In this document: piece after piece, positions 11,193 to 24,400 of the stretch
How positions within the stretch are numbered: the first letter of the stretch is position 1
How the letters are laid out: the number at the start of each line of letters is the position of its first letter
DNA from: Crambe crambe
Taxonomy: Eukaryota > Porifera > Demospongiae > Poecilosclerida > Crambeidae
Length of the DNA stretch: 64,000 bases
NCBI GenBank assembly: GCA_963924555.1
Contig: OZ004585.1
Location: 2,741,488-2,805,487 of the forward strand
Direction: 5' to 3'
Program-made: the position numbers and the translations under genes
The notes under the pieces: model-generated
Seen by the model: only the letters and a program-made list of their open reading frames with translations
Told to the model about the DNA's origin: nothing
Databases searched by the model: none

Positions 11193-12401
11193 TCACTGAA
11201 CATAGACTTCAATTATTACAATGGAAATATCTTCATCTTCTGCAGCTTCATCTCTACATACCCTCATCTCAATATTGTCAGTGGTGGCTTGTGGTAGCTG
11301 CCTGTAGAACCAGGGAGGAGTATTAAAGCTGCAGCAATTGTTTGGTGACACGCAGCCTACTCCATCCCACAGAGGGTTATTGCTATGGAAACGAGTGACG
11401 GGGTCAAATGTAGCAGTGCCACTGTCACAGAAGTAATTCGTGCCAACGAAACCGGGAGGGGTGGGGGAAGAACTGGACATGCAGCGGCAGGTCGAAGCAG
11501 GATTAGCTCCACTCCCTGCTAGAGCAGAAGCAAATGTCCATATATGTTCCCTGGAGGATCCACGAGTGAGGATAACACCATCTACATATACATCCTGATT
11601 CGGATGATTACGAAAGTTCAGGAATGCATCAGTACCACCGTATTGGTATCCAATAATTCTTCCACAAACTCTTGAATAACGGATATTAGATGAGGCATAA
11701 TGTACCGAAGAGCAACCACGAGGATCCAGATCCCTTGTGCATGTGCGTTTGTTGGCGTCAGTACGCTGCCTGAGACCACTGGGACAATGCTGGCTGTTGT
11801 TCGTCATGTCCAGATAAGCCACTCTCACCCACCCTCCAGTGATATCACCACATGATCTGGTCATGTCACAGTACACACGCACAGCAGTGCCATTAAAGGC
11901 TTTAACCCAGTAATAGCCTGATGGTGAAGACGGTGACAAATCAGCACAGGAGTCTGCAGGGAATATTCGATTTTGACCAGGACTTGTTAAAGCATCCATA
12001 ATCTGCTGAATTTGGTCTTGCTGACCATTCACTTGTTGGTAGAGACTATCAAAAGTATAATTCATCCGCCCTTCGAAATTGTCGAACCTTTCTAAGAGCA
12101 TCTCAAGATTTTGCTGTTGCTGTGGTGAGAGAGTGATAGTTTCTGACTTCAGCTTGATATGTTCATATGCAAAAACTGCACAGGCAGCAGCTAGAGCAAG
12201 AAACAACAGCACAAGCAGTACTATGGTAACTGCCAAAGTAATCTTGATGCATTTACTAGCTTCTTCTCTCTTCCTTGGAGGTGGAAGTTCTGGTGGACGT
12301 ATTTCTAAATAGTCATTTGGAATGGGCTTCATTTCTTCATAGTTTTCATAGGCATAATTTTCTTCCATCTGAAACGTCTGATTCGGAATAGATCTAGACA
12401 T
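11193..12401 (-). CDS. Type II membrane protein with fibrinogen-like/collagen-C4-like ectodomain
   Basis: An intronless 402-residue reading frame. Residues 1-52 form a cytoplasmic tail rich in Tyr, Pro and basic residues, with Y21-EEM, Y31-LEI and a PPELPPPRKR stretch. Residues 53-78 are a strong hydrophobic transmembrane helix without a signal peptide, so the C-terminus should be outside. Residues 84-140 are Gln-rich and probably coiled coil. Residues 150-190 resemble the start of a fibrinogen-related domain (SCADL...SGYYWV...VYCDM). Residues 190-402 carry many cysteines and aromatic motifs (CGRIIGYQYG, HIWTFA, GTNYFC, PLWDG) that I associate with uncharacterised sponge and cnidarian proteins annotated as short-chain-collagen-like. 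No Gly-X-Y repeats are present. Likely role, by inference only: a surface recognition or adhesion receptor. It lies between the two copies of the MAP4K 3' end. Confidence 0.85.
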   Translation of the reverse strand: MSRSIPNQTFQMEENYAYENYEEMKPIPNDYLEIRPPELPPPRKREEASKCIKITLAVTIVLLVLLFLALAAACAVFAYEHIKLKSETITLSPQQQQNLEMLLERFDNFEGRMNYTFDSLYQQVNGQQDQIQQIMDALTSPGQNRIFPADSCADLSPSSPSGYYWVKAFNGTAVRVYCDMTRSCGDITGGWVRVAYLDMTNNSQHCPSGLRQRTDANKRTCTRDLDPRGCSSVHYASSNIRYSRVCGRIIGYQYGGTDAFLNFRNHPNQDVYVDGVILTRGSSREHIWTFASALAGSGANPASTCRCMSSSSPTPPGFVGTNYFCDSGTATFDPVTRFHSNNPLWDGVGCVSPNNCCSFNTPPWFYRQLPQATTDNIEMRVCRDEAAEDEDISIVIIEVYVQ

Positions 12402-13204
12402 TGGTTCTTGCTAGTGGAAGCTACACTAGCTGCAATATAGCTGCTATAATATCGACTGCTAGTTACTGACACTGTTGTGTGCAGGAATAGACTTTGGTGG
12501 CCTATTAGCTAATTGCCAGCTTGTGTGGTCAGTGTGATTATAGTTATCGAGCTAATAACCCTTATTCATGAAGAAGATCACACCACCACCTAAAGGTCAT
12601 CTGACAGCTAGCTAACAGCAGAAAAGAAACAGTCTGTGCTCTAGTAACAGTTTTTTCCCCTTCATTTCCAGCTGCCTAGCTATTGATGATCACATAGCAT
12701 GATCATCACTTCAGGGTACTCTAGCCCAAGGATTTGACCCAGGCTATCTTATCTTCCCCAAGACAGTGTGGGTAAGAGGTAGGCAAACTGTGGCAGTGTT
12801 GCATGCAAGGTCGTCACAAAAGAAGATACATTAGAATAATCTCGCTTAGACTATGGCATCCATATTAAATATGCTTTGAAGTTTTGACCACATGAGGTTT
12901 TTAAAACAGCGTAACTACCAGCCAACAGGGCATTAAACAACCAGTAAAGCAAGACTAGCCTAAGTTCCACAAGCACCTTAGGCTTGTTATTCTAAAGTGC
13001 TGCTTTTATAGTGTCAAACTCTCAGAACTTTCAATGGGTTTCATTGTGGTATTAAAAGAATGCAATTATTAATATGATTATATTTTGCATTTCTTTAAAC
13101 TTTACTAATAAATAGTGGCATCAAAAACTACATACTTGAATTGCTTGAAAAGTGTAGAGTGAAAAAAAAATTAATCATATTCATGATCACTAATTACATC
13201 CTGT
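12402..13204. other. No gene recognised
   Basis: AT-rich spacer holding the presumed promoter side of the fibrinogen-like gene. No clear motif seen. Confidence 0.4.
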
Positions 13205-13984
13205 AGAAACCCAACAAGACTGCTGAATGTTTGACAGTACAGTGGATTTCAGCTGAGTTGTCCATAGATAGGAGTGTCTTAGCAGTTTACATATTTAACC
13301 ACAACTGACTGTTTGAGGGTCATTCAGACACCACTGCAACTGAGCATGCTTAGAATTCAAATTTCTGAACTTGGTAGCTATCTTTTAAGAGTTAGAGATG
13401 CCCAGAGCCTACTCTGAAGACCTTAGATGGAGGTCTGTGTGGATGGCGATAGTGAGAGGTATGAACTGTTCAGAAATTGCCCACCATTTATTCATGTGTG
13501 AAAAGTCTGTGCATCGGTACCTCACTCAATTCGAGCTAACAGGGAATGTGGCACCAAAAGAGTACACAAGAGGCCCAGACAGGATGCTTAGTGAATTTGA
13601 ACAATTTACAATCCTACAAACACTTGTTCATAGGCCAACCTCTTACCTGCATGAAGTACAGAGAGACCTGTTTGATGCCACTGGTATTTGGGCTAGTTAT
13701 AGCACTATTTGTCGGACTATCAGACAACAAGGGTTTACTTATAAGAAAGTAAGAATCATTGCTTTGCAAAGGAGTGAAGAAAAAAGAATTGAATATATGG
13801 CTGAGATATCGCAATATGACCCAGAAATGCTAATGTGGTTAGACGAGACAGGGTCTGACAGGCGGAAGAGCATCCGAACCCATGGTTATTCTCTTAGGGG
13901 AATGTCACCTCAAAGTATACAGCTACGAGTAGGGGGGAAGAGAATATCTGCCATTCCTGTAATGACAATGCGAGGGATTTCTCT
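13205..13984 (+). mobile_element. Truncated Tc1/mariner-type transposon
   Basis: Its layout parallels the intact element at 22,882-25,094: about 190 bp of leader with a left end resembling that element's inverted repeat ('gctgaatgtttgac' versus 'gcagaatgtttgca'), then the transposase frame. The right part is missing. The element stops abruptly inside the last MAP4K exon homology at about 13,985. Confidence 0.65.
13398..13984 (+). pseudogene. Truncated DDE transposase (IS630/Tc1 superfamily)
   Basis: Reads from ATG for about 195 residues related to the 332-residue transposase at 23,064. It has two helix-turn-helix regions (residues about 15-55 and 70-110) and the first catalytic Asp in LDETGSDRR. 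The second Asp and the Glu are absent because the frame runs into MAP4K exon sequence; the final 14 residues ([14 protein letters not shown]) are antisense host exon. It cannot be an active transposase. A DNA-binding-only product is possible but unsupported. Confidence 0.85.
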
Positions 13985-16900
13985 GGTGCAAATGCAGACT
14001 AGGTTTGCTGAACTAGCAATATGATAAAAACCTGCAATAGACTAGTTGCTGCATGGAAATAGCACTACATAGATAGCAGCAGCTGTGAAGTGCAAACTAA
14101 TACAATTTTTCCTAGTATATATACCTTGTTCACCAACATGGCAGCTGTACACAATAATAACTGTGCAGATTATGTTTAAAATTTAGAGAAATACTGAGTC
14201 AATTACAAGGGGTGCCTGTGGGCACAGACTAGCTCATAATTCATAGGGTACAACCATCACCCTATGGATTAGTCTATGTTATGTATTTTCCCATACAATA
14301 CAGCTAGCTATGTACTATGGAAAACACATTATGTTATGTCAGGCCTTCATGATTGTCCTTTTGGACACAGTCTATAATTAACTTCCACAGTGGAACCTCG
14401 AGCTCTATAATGGAGCAGTGGACACTTGCTGTGTGGGAGCTACAAAAATGAAACACACGTGCAAAGTAAGGTAAAGTGGGATTATTTTGAACAGCAGATA
14501 ATTCCATACTGTTCAAATATTTTTGAAACTACTGAGACTTCTGAGCTTAATGTTGGAGGATATAGCTAATCTACTAGAATAGTAGAATATATCTTTCTCT
14601 TAAGTTTTGAAAATATTTGACCCTTTGGAATAGCCTCGCTTTACCTTATGTAGCTAGAACTTACTGGAGTAGCTACAGGTAAAATACATTATTTAAAAAC
14701 CTCTTATACTCATAATAACAATAATGCGTCAATAGATATTATAGCACACACAAAAATAAAACTAATGCCAGAAACACAATAACAAAAAAGGGAGTCATAA
14801 TGAACTGGTACTATTTTGAATTAGCTAGCTATAAAAAAATATATATGTATGGTCACAATCATAAGTATGTTAGATTTAAAACCAAGCTTGATACTATTAT
14901 TAATTCTACAATATTAATGATGTGTAAGAAAGAAATAAAGAGGGAGAAATAAAGAATAAAGAAAGGAAAAAAAAAAGTCACAAAGCTCTTTTGAATATTT
15001 TTACGTACACATTCACTTGAAGAAGGCAGGCTAGTTTGTTGATATAATTCCGAATTAAAATACTTCATTAGCTAATAATTACTCTGGTCCTCCGAAACCA
15101 GGATGTAAATATTGGAAGGGGTATTAGGGTCGTTCAGGGGGCGTGTCTCGATGATTATGTTCCTATTTTAAAAAAAAACAAGAATCATTAAGTAGACACA
15201 TGATCATAGCTACTCTGTACTAGCTATCAGCCCCTAAACAGAGCATCACTGTGAATGAGTTGCTAAAAGGTGTTACTAAGAATAATTGCAAATAATAAGT
15301 GTAATACTATTGATGGTCAGAAGAAAAACTAATGAGATACAGAGCAGTTGTCATGCATAAGGCAGAGATAAGCAGCAGCTCTGGAATAATAGGGCTATGA
15401 AAAATATTTTATTGTTCCCAAGCCGCAATACTTCAAGGCCACCAACTATCCCTGCCTGATGCATGACAATTGTTCTGCAAACTACTGTATCTCATCATGC
15501 AGTTTTTCTTCTGACCATCAATTACTTGCAATTGTTCTTAGTAACAGTTATTTATAGCCTGTTGCCATAGTAATAGTTATCTATCTCATTAGCTTATTCT
15601 TCTGACTGTCCACTGCATTAAATATTTCGGGTAGAAGTAATCAATTCAGAGCTAACTTACCCATGTGAGCCTAACAAGTGAAAGACTTTGGACCCATCAG
15701 CTACTTCTGCCGTCACCTGATGTAAAATATAACGAAAATGAGATACCAAGTATGTTAAATGGTTATTTATTTGCATACCTGTTGAGTCAATAAGGATTTC
15801 CCTTGCATTCCATGTTTATGAAAGCTCAGTACACAATTCGATAGGTATACTGCAAGAAAAAAGGGCATAATATCAATCAGATTAGATTCTAGTTTTAAAT
15901 CAAGGACACAGGGTTTTCATTTTAAGAATAGAAAGATACAGGCATTTTGTACTGATAGAGGGAGGGGGGAGGGGTTTCTATTTTGATAATATAAGGGATT
16001 TTTATATTATACTTCAAAGAACTTTGATGGAAGAGTTTTCTTAATAATTGTGAGGACACAGGTTTTTTATACTTTAAAGAGCATTGATGGATTGAGGGTT
16101 TTTCGCTCATCTTACCCATGTGTTCAGGTTTCCTATCGAACACGAGCTGAGAAGCCTGCACATCATTGGGCTTCAAACCTCCATCCTTATCCACAAACTT
16201 TGCACAGCCTGGAGAAGTACTGAGTTAAGGCTATATCATTATACATAACATACCCTTGAATACACATTCACAACCATGCAGTTCAATGCCCTCCAGCTAT
16301 AAAGATGTAAATATTCCTGTATAAAGTTCAGTAGATTAGCTTTTCCCCATTCTCTGCTATTGTTCTACTCAAAACATGTCAGGATACGGTCAATTCCGAC
16401 AAAGAATGTATCTCTCTCTAGTTGCTGGAGGCAGAGTACATTGAGGTCACGACCCTCAGGTTTCTCGTCTGTGTACCAACTAGCCTGAGTGTTCAGATTC
16501 ATAGTGTTAAATATCAGTTTTCCATCAGCTCTGCACACAATGGAAATCATCAAACAGTTATAGTAGCAAGTTTATACATTATGATACGTGCAAACCATAT
16601 CATTATTATCAAATTTCATATTAGAAAGCAAATATTATCCCATCCTTTAGCTTTAATGAAACAGTTGTATGGTATACTTAATCTATATTCATGGGTCATG
16701 GTAGAAGAAACAGCCAAATGCATTTAACAATAGGGAACAAAATTAATTAACAACAGCATTATATTTATCATAGTATATAAGCCAATGGAATATACAGTGG
16801 CCAATGGAAAATCATTCACCCTTGTAGTTGCCCAAGTAGCTGCATTGATGAAACACTAAGGTGTGCCTTATTTAGACCTCTGGTCCATTGCACAACTGTA

Positions 16901-19900
16901 TAATATGACTCACCCTTCTTTGAGGCCGAAACAGACGATGGGATACTCTTCCTCTTGATGCACAAATGCCTCCAGAATGTTCAGAGGGGAGGGAACAGTA
17001 CACTCAAACATCTACGTATAGTCCATATATACCATATGTGTGATATGACACATTGCATAGCTTACAATCAACTACTTATAATGAAGAAATAACCCAACAT
17101 AATAATTATTGAGCACTAGGTAGAATGATGAGCAAATCAGAGAACAGCCAGTCATTAGTCAATTGCACAAAATTTAGATTCCCACTATGCAGGTTAATCA
17201 AGTAACTGTTTGATGGCTCTCTTTAAATGTTTGTCCTTTATCCCTTTGAGTTATGTATACTGCCAAGTGATCAAATTGGGCAGTACATACATATTTGACT
17301 GATGACAGATTGTGCCTATAACTATACTGTTCTGTTAGCTAGAGGTATTCTACTCTACATAGTGCCCACCTAAATTGAACTTGTTTACTAGGGAAAGTGA
17401 CTTACCATGACCATCTTGAAGGCATTCTGGGGTTGATACCACTGCAAGAGCAGAATACCTTTGGGAACTATTGCTATGAGGTACCGTTGGTCTGTGAAGG
17501 GATTTCGAGCTAGAGAGACCGAAAGAGGAGGGAGGGAGAGAGAGAGAGAGAGAGAGAGAGTAACAAATTGCAGTCGACTGACATTTGATGACATAGCACT
17601 GAATTCAAACACCTAATTGCCTCTATAATACCGTAACATTCTAATGGTAGGTAGGACTATCCCTCAATTATGATTAAGAATACAGGGTTACGTGTACTGA
17701 ATGGATAATGTGGACTTACAAATGCAACATTTGGCACAGTTTCTTGAGTCTGGCATTTTTGCAGTGTGAATACTCTGCCTAGTTCTCCCATAACTACAAA
17801 ATATAGAAAGGAGCAGTAATTACAACTGATACGTGGGTATGAATACTCAATAGGGTACTATCCATTTGAGGCAATTTTTCTCAAACATGTTTTGATGAAA
17901 TACATAGAACCTTATGCTATCTTTATACCGAAAACGAGTTAGTGCAGGACTTGAGAAAAAAATTGAAAATGAAGGACTACGTACCTACTCCCTTTCTAAT
18001 GTGCTTTCTTTACCTGTGTTGCAGAGATGCCTTCTGGGACTCCGTCTGGAAGAGAATCGTAAGGTTTGTGGTGGCGATGAAGCGACTGTGGCCTGATACC
18101 CAAATCAGAGCATTCTCCACTATCCTCAGCCAATGGCAGGCACGTGAGGACACCTGTACAATGTAGCATAAACTCAACTGATGCCCAAAAAATGAATGCA
18201 TCTAATATTGGAACTGTCACATCACATCAGGGTTTCATTCAGGGGGTATGGAAGGGCACCCCCCCCCCCCCCCAAGTTATAGATATTACAGTGTACTGGA
18301 TGTCTAACCAATGGCCAATCAAACTGAGTCTCTTATATCTGCTGGCTCTGACACAATGAGCAACCAGATAATGTGTGGGGTGAAGTATCGTTCCCTTGTA
18401 GTTTTCCACTCAAAAATCCCCCCACTAAATGTTACTTTCTCTCTACATGGAGAGTTATGCTATGCTGCATATTATTATTAAGAGAGAGAGCCTAACCTGC
18501 TCCATGACTGGGTCAGGGTTATTAGGGAGGACCAAGAGAGAGAACAATCCTTCATCTGCTCCCAGTAGAACATGTTGTGCTGTAATAATGAAGGAATAGT
18601 TCATTATGCCTTCAAGAGTGGTAGAGGGGGAACAGGATGGAGGCTGGAGGAAGCGGTCAGGCCAGTCAGGCCATATTTTTCAGGCAAGAGTCGGAAAGGA
18701 TCATCATATACAAAGACTAGACAAGTTGGAAAGGGTTCGAAGGAACCCCCTTAACCCTGAAATTGTTGCAACCAGCCTATTTATAATAAAGCAGGTCATG
18801 CCACATCCTGGAATAAGTGGGTGTTTCTAATTAAAACTGGGGTGTGGTTTTTGAAAAATTTTCCCGCATAGATTGTGGCCTGACCACTAACTTTCCCAGC
18901 CCTAGTGGAGAGGGAGTGGCAGAGGGGAGGGGGAACAGGAGGGAGGGATTGTAGTGGAGAGGGAGTGGCAGAGGGGAGGGGGAAATAGGGAGTGGTGGAG
19001 GGGGGAGGGAGGTATTGTAGTGGAGAGGAAGGGGGAAAGATGTAGTGGAGAGGGAGAGGGGAGAAATTGAAAGGGAGGGAGGGAGGACAGACGGGGAGAA
19101 GGATTGGATGCTCACCTTTTGTTATAGGGTGGGTCCAGGATGCAGCACAGTTCAAGCGAAGAGGACACCCATTGAAGATTTTTGAAAAGTAAGCTCTCTT
19201 GTCAGACTCTGATCCTCTGGATCTCTTTGTCTGCCGTGTACTGCTACTAAAGTATGTGATAAAATAAACAGTCAATCTTAAGAATAGTTCATCTTAATTA
19301 TAATAGCAGAGATAGTTATCTTAATCTCAAAGGTATGGAATGACACGGAATAGTTAATCTTAATGGCATGAAATAGATAGCTAGTCTTAATGGCATGGAT
19401 TAGATTCGAGAAAGTTATCAAAACTGTCAAGTGAAGTAATAGCATAGCTTGACAATCGTTCTTTCTGAAATACAACCATACTTCTTACCTTTTTGGTGGT
19501 AGAGGAGGTCCAGTTTGGGCGGGGGGTCCTGTTTTGGGGGTTTGACGAGGAGGGAGAGGAGGCTGGTCTGCGACATTCCCATACATCGCTTCATTAGGAG
19601 AATGTGCTTCTCCCTACATGTAAAATATCAAAACAAATTCACATGAATACATTGAAATGAACTTCTGTAGCTGATAAGGGACAGGAAATCAAATATTCCA
19701 GTTCAGATTTTAATTATTCACGTAAAAGAAGACAAACAGTGTTCTAGCCAAAGAGTGGCGCTCCGCCAATCTATTTCTCTCTTCCCCCACCCTATTGTTA
19801 CTGAATTAGTATAGTGGAATATGTACACTCCCAAGCATTTCACGTTAAATCCTTGGATTCATCCTGGCTAGAACACTGCATGTACATACATATATACGTC

Positions 19901-21420
19901 ATTAAACACAATACTTTATATTACTCAAAGGGTGGATTAAGAAAAATCCATCCTTTGACTATCAAGTAGCATAATAATTATATCAACAAATCTTACTGCT
20001 GTTCTTGGGGGTACAGGTGGAGCATTGGCAGGGGTACTGACATATTGGTAAGGTGGAGGGGAGTTGGGAGACTGCTGATCTGGGTCACTATAGTCATCAT
20101 TGTGAGATCTGGGCTCGTCATTCTGCACAGTGCCTAGTCTGTCAAGAAGAAGAAGAAGAAGGTTACATCCAGTCACTTTTTCAGAGTATTCTTATAAATT
20201 TTCTTCTCTTGCGCCCCCGCCCCCCCTCCCCTTCCCTTCCTCCCCTTCCTCCCCTCCCCCTCCCCCTCATTTATTCTCCCCAACTCACTTTTGAATTCCT
20301 GGTTTATAGCCTGGGTCATTCATCATCCATTGCTATGATAAAGAACAATGTACATTATGGCTATGCAAAGTAGTTTCTCCCACAGTAAATATTAAAGTAC
20401 TTTCTTCCCCACACTTACTGCTTCTTGGTTTGGGGGAACCACATGTAGATTAATATTTCTCACTACACGAAACGAAAAAAATAACACAATTCAATTCATT
20501 GTAACAAGTGGTGCATTAAGATGACTTACTCTCAGCCTCTGACAGCTGCTTTCCGATCTTTGCTTGATTCTTCACCGATGCTATTCTCTTGAAATTCTTT
20601 TTCTAATTATGGGAGAAGAAAATTGTACTAGGTAAAGGGTTGTCAAAGCTAAATGTACACAATTCTGTTTACAGAGAGTGCTGTAAGTGCTTGAGGTCAG
20701 TAAACAATACAATAGTCTACACAGTAACAGAGTATTGGGTTTCTTAAGTCCATATAAGGAAGGGAGTGAGCTTTTTAGATTACATTTTTGTGCAATCACT
20801 TCTACAATCTCCTGTACAACTACAAGTATGACTGTTATGTATTGGGGTTCTGTCCACACTGGTGGTCGACAGTGGCTATTTCAGCCATCACTCATTATAC
20901 TTAACTGTAATAACTTTAAGGGATAGTTTTGATCATCCAAAGGGACATTACTAAAGGAACGCAATGGGCATGGCAATATAAACTTCAGCCACCACTCAAG
21001 AATCCTACATGATGTATGTATTGTGAATCTTTCGTACCTTGTTTTCACCCTTTGAATGGTTTTCATCTAGTTCTTCCTCTGTGTCGTCGTCCACTGGAGT
21101 CCGAGACTTAGGGGGTGGAGCTTCTAGTACTGTGATGAGCGGCAACATCAGTGCCGCACAGAGTGCACTACGATTCACGAACTCATGCTGCACACATAAA
21201 ACACTAGGCAATCAGTACGTGTATAGTCCAATGCATGTATGTATGTATGTATGCATGTATGCATGTAATACATTTGCATGCATGGTCCATTCAGGCCAAT
21301 ATGTACAGAGAATTGTAGTTACCCTGACATTTCACTGAACTGGATCAACAGGTAGATGGCAGTTTTGCCTGGACACTTGTCCCGTGTCAAGACTCTCATT
21401 GTTGCCCCTGATGGTGCATA

Positions 21421-21461
<41 letters not shown>

Positions 21462-24400
21462 TTTGCCTGGCTTCATGGATGCATGCAGAGCATATGCAAG
21501 TACCTTGAGTAGTTCTTGTGCTAGAGGTCTTTTCCTGGGTTCTTTCTGGAGAGCATGCTTCAGAAACTCGTGGAAGTTTTCCGACCACTTGTTCTTGTGT
21601 TGGAGTCCAGGAGATTTGAAGTTCCGTTTTGTCATCAAATACAATGCCCTAAAAGCAATGAATAGTTGAGTGAGTGGAGTGCAAACAGAGAATTTCATGG
21701 ATTTCATCATCTTCAACAAAAGATTCTTCTGAAATACCACAATAGTAACAAACTGGTGGAAAAGAAACCAACATGGAGCTATAATACTGACATTCAATTG
21801 GATTGATGCATCCTCTTTCGCGCAAAGTATCATGATGAGGATCAAGGTACCAAAGTGAGCCTGATAAAGCTTTAGCAAATTGTTGCCCAGTAGATATATT
21901 TTGCCGTGCCCATCGAGCATCGATTGTCTCAAAATAATCAATTAAATCATTATATAATCTCTGGTCTGCTCTCAAAGCCTCTCCTGCTATTTTTCCAGGT
22001 AAGACATATGTGACATTCATTACAATATCCCTAGCATTGGGCCCTAAAATATGTTGTAATATGAAATAAGGCTTATATTATATTTCTAAAACAAAACTAA
22101 CTTACTTGCTGTTGTTGTTGATATAGTAGCTACATCTTCAAGGTAGATACAAACAAAACGACAATTGAAAAGATTGCAAACAGAGAGTGGAGCTGATACT
22201 TCCACCTCATGGACAGGGTCAAGCTTTCATTGCTGGAAATTCTAACTTGATAGATCATGCTATTAGCAAGAGCGAGATCCACTGTTGTGAGAAGCTCCCC
22301 GAAGTTCTTTTCCCATTCCATTTTGATAACTTTTCGAGGTATAAGAGTTTTAGGGCCTCGCTTCACAATAACAGACAACCAAGCGTAATTTGATTCAGCC
22401 ATCTCTAGCTAGCTCTGATCTTCGTTTTAAGCCCCACGTGGCATGACACGTGCACGCACACGTGAGTTTTAAGCCCCACCCCCAATTAGATTATTTACAT
22501 TTCTTTTTTGAAATTTTCCACCCGTCGGATCCGTGACGCAGAAGATTTAATTGGTCTGGCCTAATGATAGAAGAGATATCAGCGTTATAAAAAAAGGTAC
22601 GCTAAAGCTATAGTGGAGATTTATGCCTTTGTCCACCGTAACTACACAAGTTGTAGCTAGTGTATCTTTTTATGTATGGATATGAGCACCCAACATAGGC
22701 GTAGGAAGATAATTTTGGTTAGGGGGGCTACATAGTGCACAAAAAGTGCACCATCTTGGGGGTCTGGGGGCATGCTCCCCCAGGAAGATTTTATCCTTTA
22801 GATCGGATCCCCGAAACAAATTGTTTTGCAATTTCATTTAGGTTCAGTTCATCTGTCCTTCCCTTCATGTCAGGAAGTATACCGGAGATTGCAGAATGTT
22901 TGCAATGAAGCTGGAATTGGTGTTAGTTTCCATATATGGAAGCTAATGTCATTTAGCTGTCTCTGTCCATAGGACAGAGTTATGAATCTTGTTACACCAT
23001 TCTGCACATGCTCAGATATTTGAATTCAAAATTGAGAGTATACTGAGCTAGAGAAGTTAGAAAATGGCAGGGACCTTTAGCTGTGAGAACCAGCGTACAA
23101 GAGCGTATGGAAACGATTTGAGGTGGAGAATGGTGTACCAAGTTCAGTCCCTATCTATGCCTTGTCAACAAGTTGCTGAGAACTTGAGTGTGGATCCTGC
23201 AACAGTGAGCAGAATCAATGCTCTATTTGAGTCCACGGGTGATGTTGTTAAAAAGAAATATCCACCAAATAAGGGAACACAAAAACTGACTGAAATCGAT
23301 AAACTCATATGCTTGGAACTGGCAATTGAAAAGCCTGGTATATACCTTGGGGAGATAAGGCAGGAATTGATTAAGACTACTGGTACTGATGTACATAAAA
23401 GCACAATTGGTAGATTCCTACATTTGTCTGGCTTCACTAGGCAAAAAATGGTTACCACTGCGCTACAAAGAAGCAACCTATTAAGATGTCAATACCTTAT
23501 TGATATGTCCATCTACCAAGGTCACCCAGAACTATTTGTTTTTGTTGATGAGACTGGTGCTGACCGACGTGATAGTATGAGAAAATTTGCGTACAGCATG
23601 AGAGGTCAACCAGCTGTTGTTAGCAAATTAATGGTTCGTGGGCAACGGGTCTCAGCCATTGTGGGAATGTCCTGTGATGGAATACTTGACTTCATTACAA
23701 GTAAATCCACAAATACCAGCCTAAGCTTTTTGCACTACATCGAGAAAGCACTAGTGCCTTACCTACAGCCATTTAATGGTGTCAATGCACGGAGTGTAGT
23801 TGTGTTGGACAATGCATCTATACACCATACTTCACCAGTAGTGGATGCTATACTAAACACAGGAGCTCTAGTGCAGTTCCTCCCCCCCTACAGCCCCGAT
23901 CTGAACCCAATAGAGTTGGTTTTTTCTAAAGTCAAATCAGTTATGAAAGCAAATGAAACAGTTTGGGGTGATTATGATGCTGAGACTACACTAACTGCAG
24001 CTCTCGGTACAGTTACAAAGTCTGACTGTGAAGGCTGGATTGCACACTGTGGGTACATGTAATCAAATTTAGTATTGGTCTAGAGTAAGTAAAATTTTGT
24101 TCTTTTGTTTGTCAAACTCTGTTTCTGTAAGTATTCCATCGTGCAATAATTCCTTCAGTCTCTTTAAATCCTCTAGACAATTACGACGTAGTGTTGCCAC
24201 TTCTGTTGGAGACAAAGTATTAGCATCTTTGAGGCTTCCTTTCTTTGGTTTAGTTCCAGCCGACCCAGTAATAAGTGGGATTGGTGGGGGTACCTCATAG
24301 CTATCATAACGCCCCAACTTGATAAGTTTAGCCCACAATCGTAATTTAGGTGCCTCCATTAAAGGATTCTTGGTTTTCAGTTCATCAAATATACCATCTT

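Noticed and set aside
18796-19275. 159-codon minus-strand frame taken as a gene
   Set aside because: Only 19,116-19,246 is real (a MAP4K CNH exon); the rest is the translated minisatellite in the adjoining intron.
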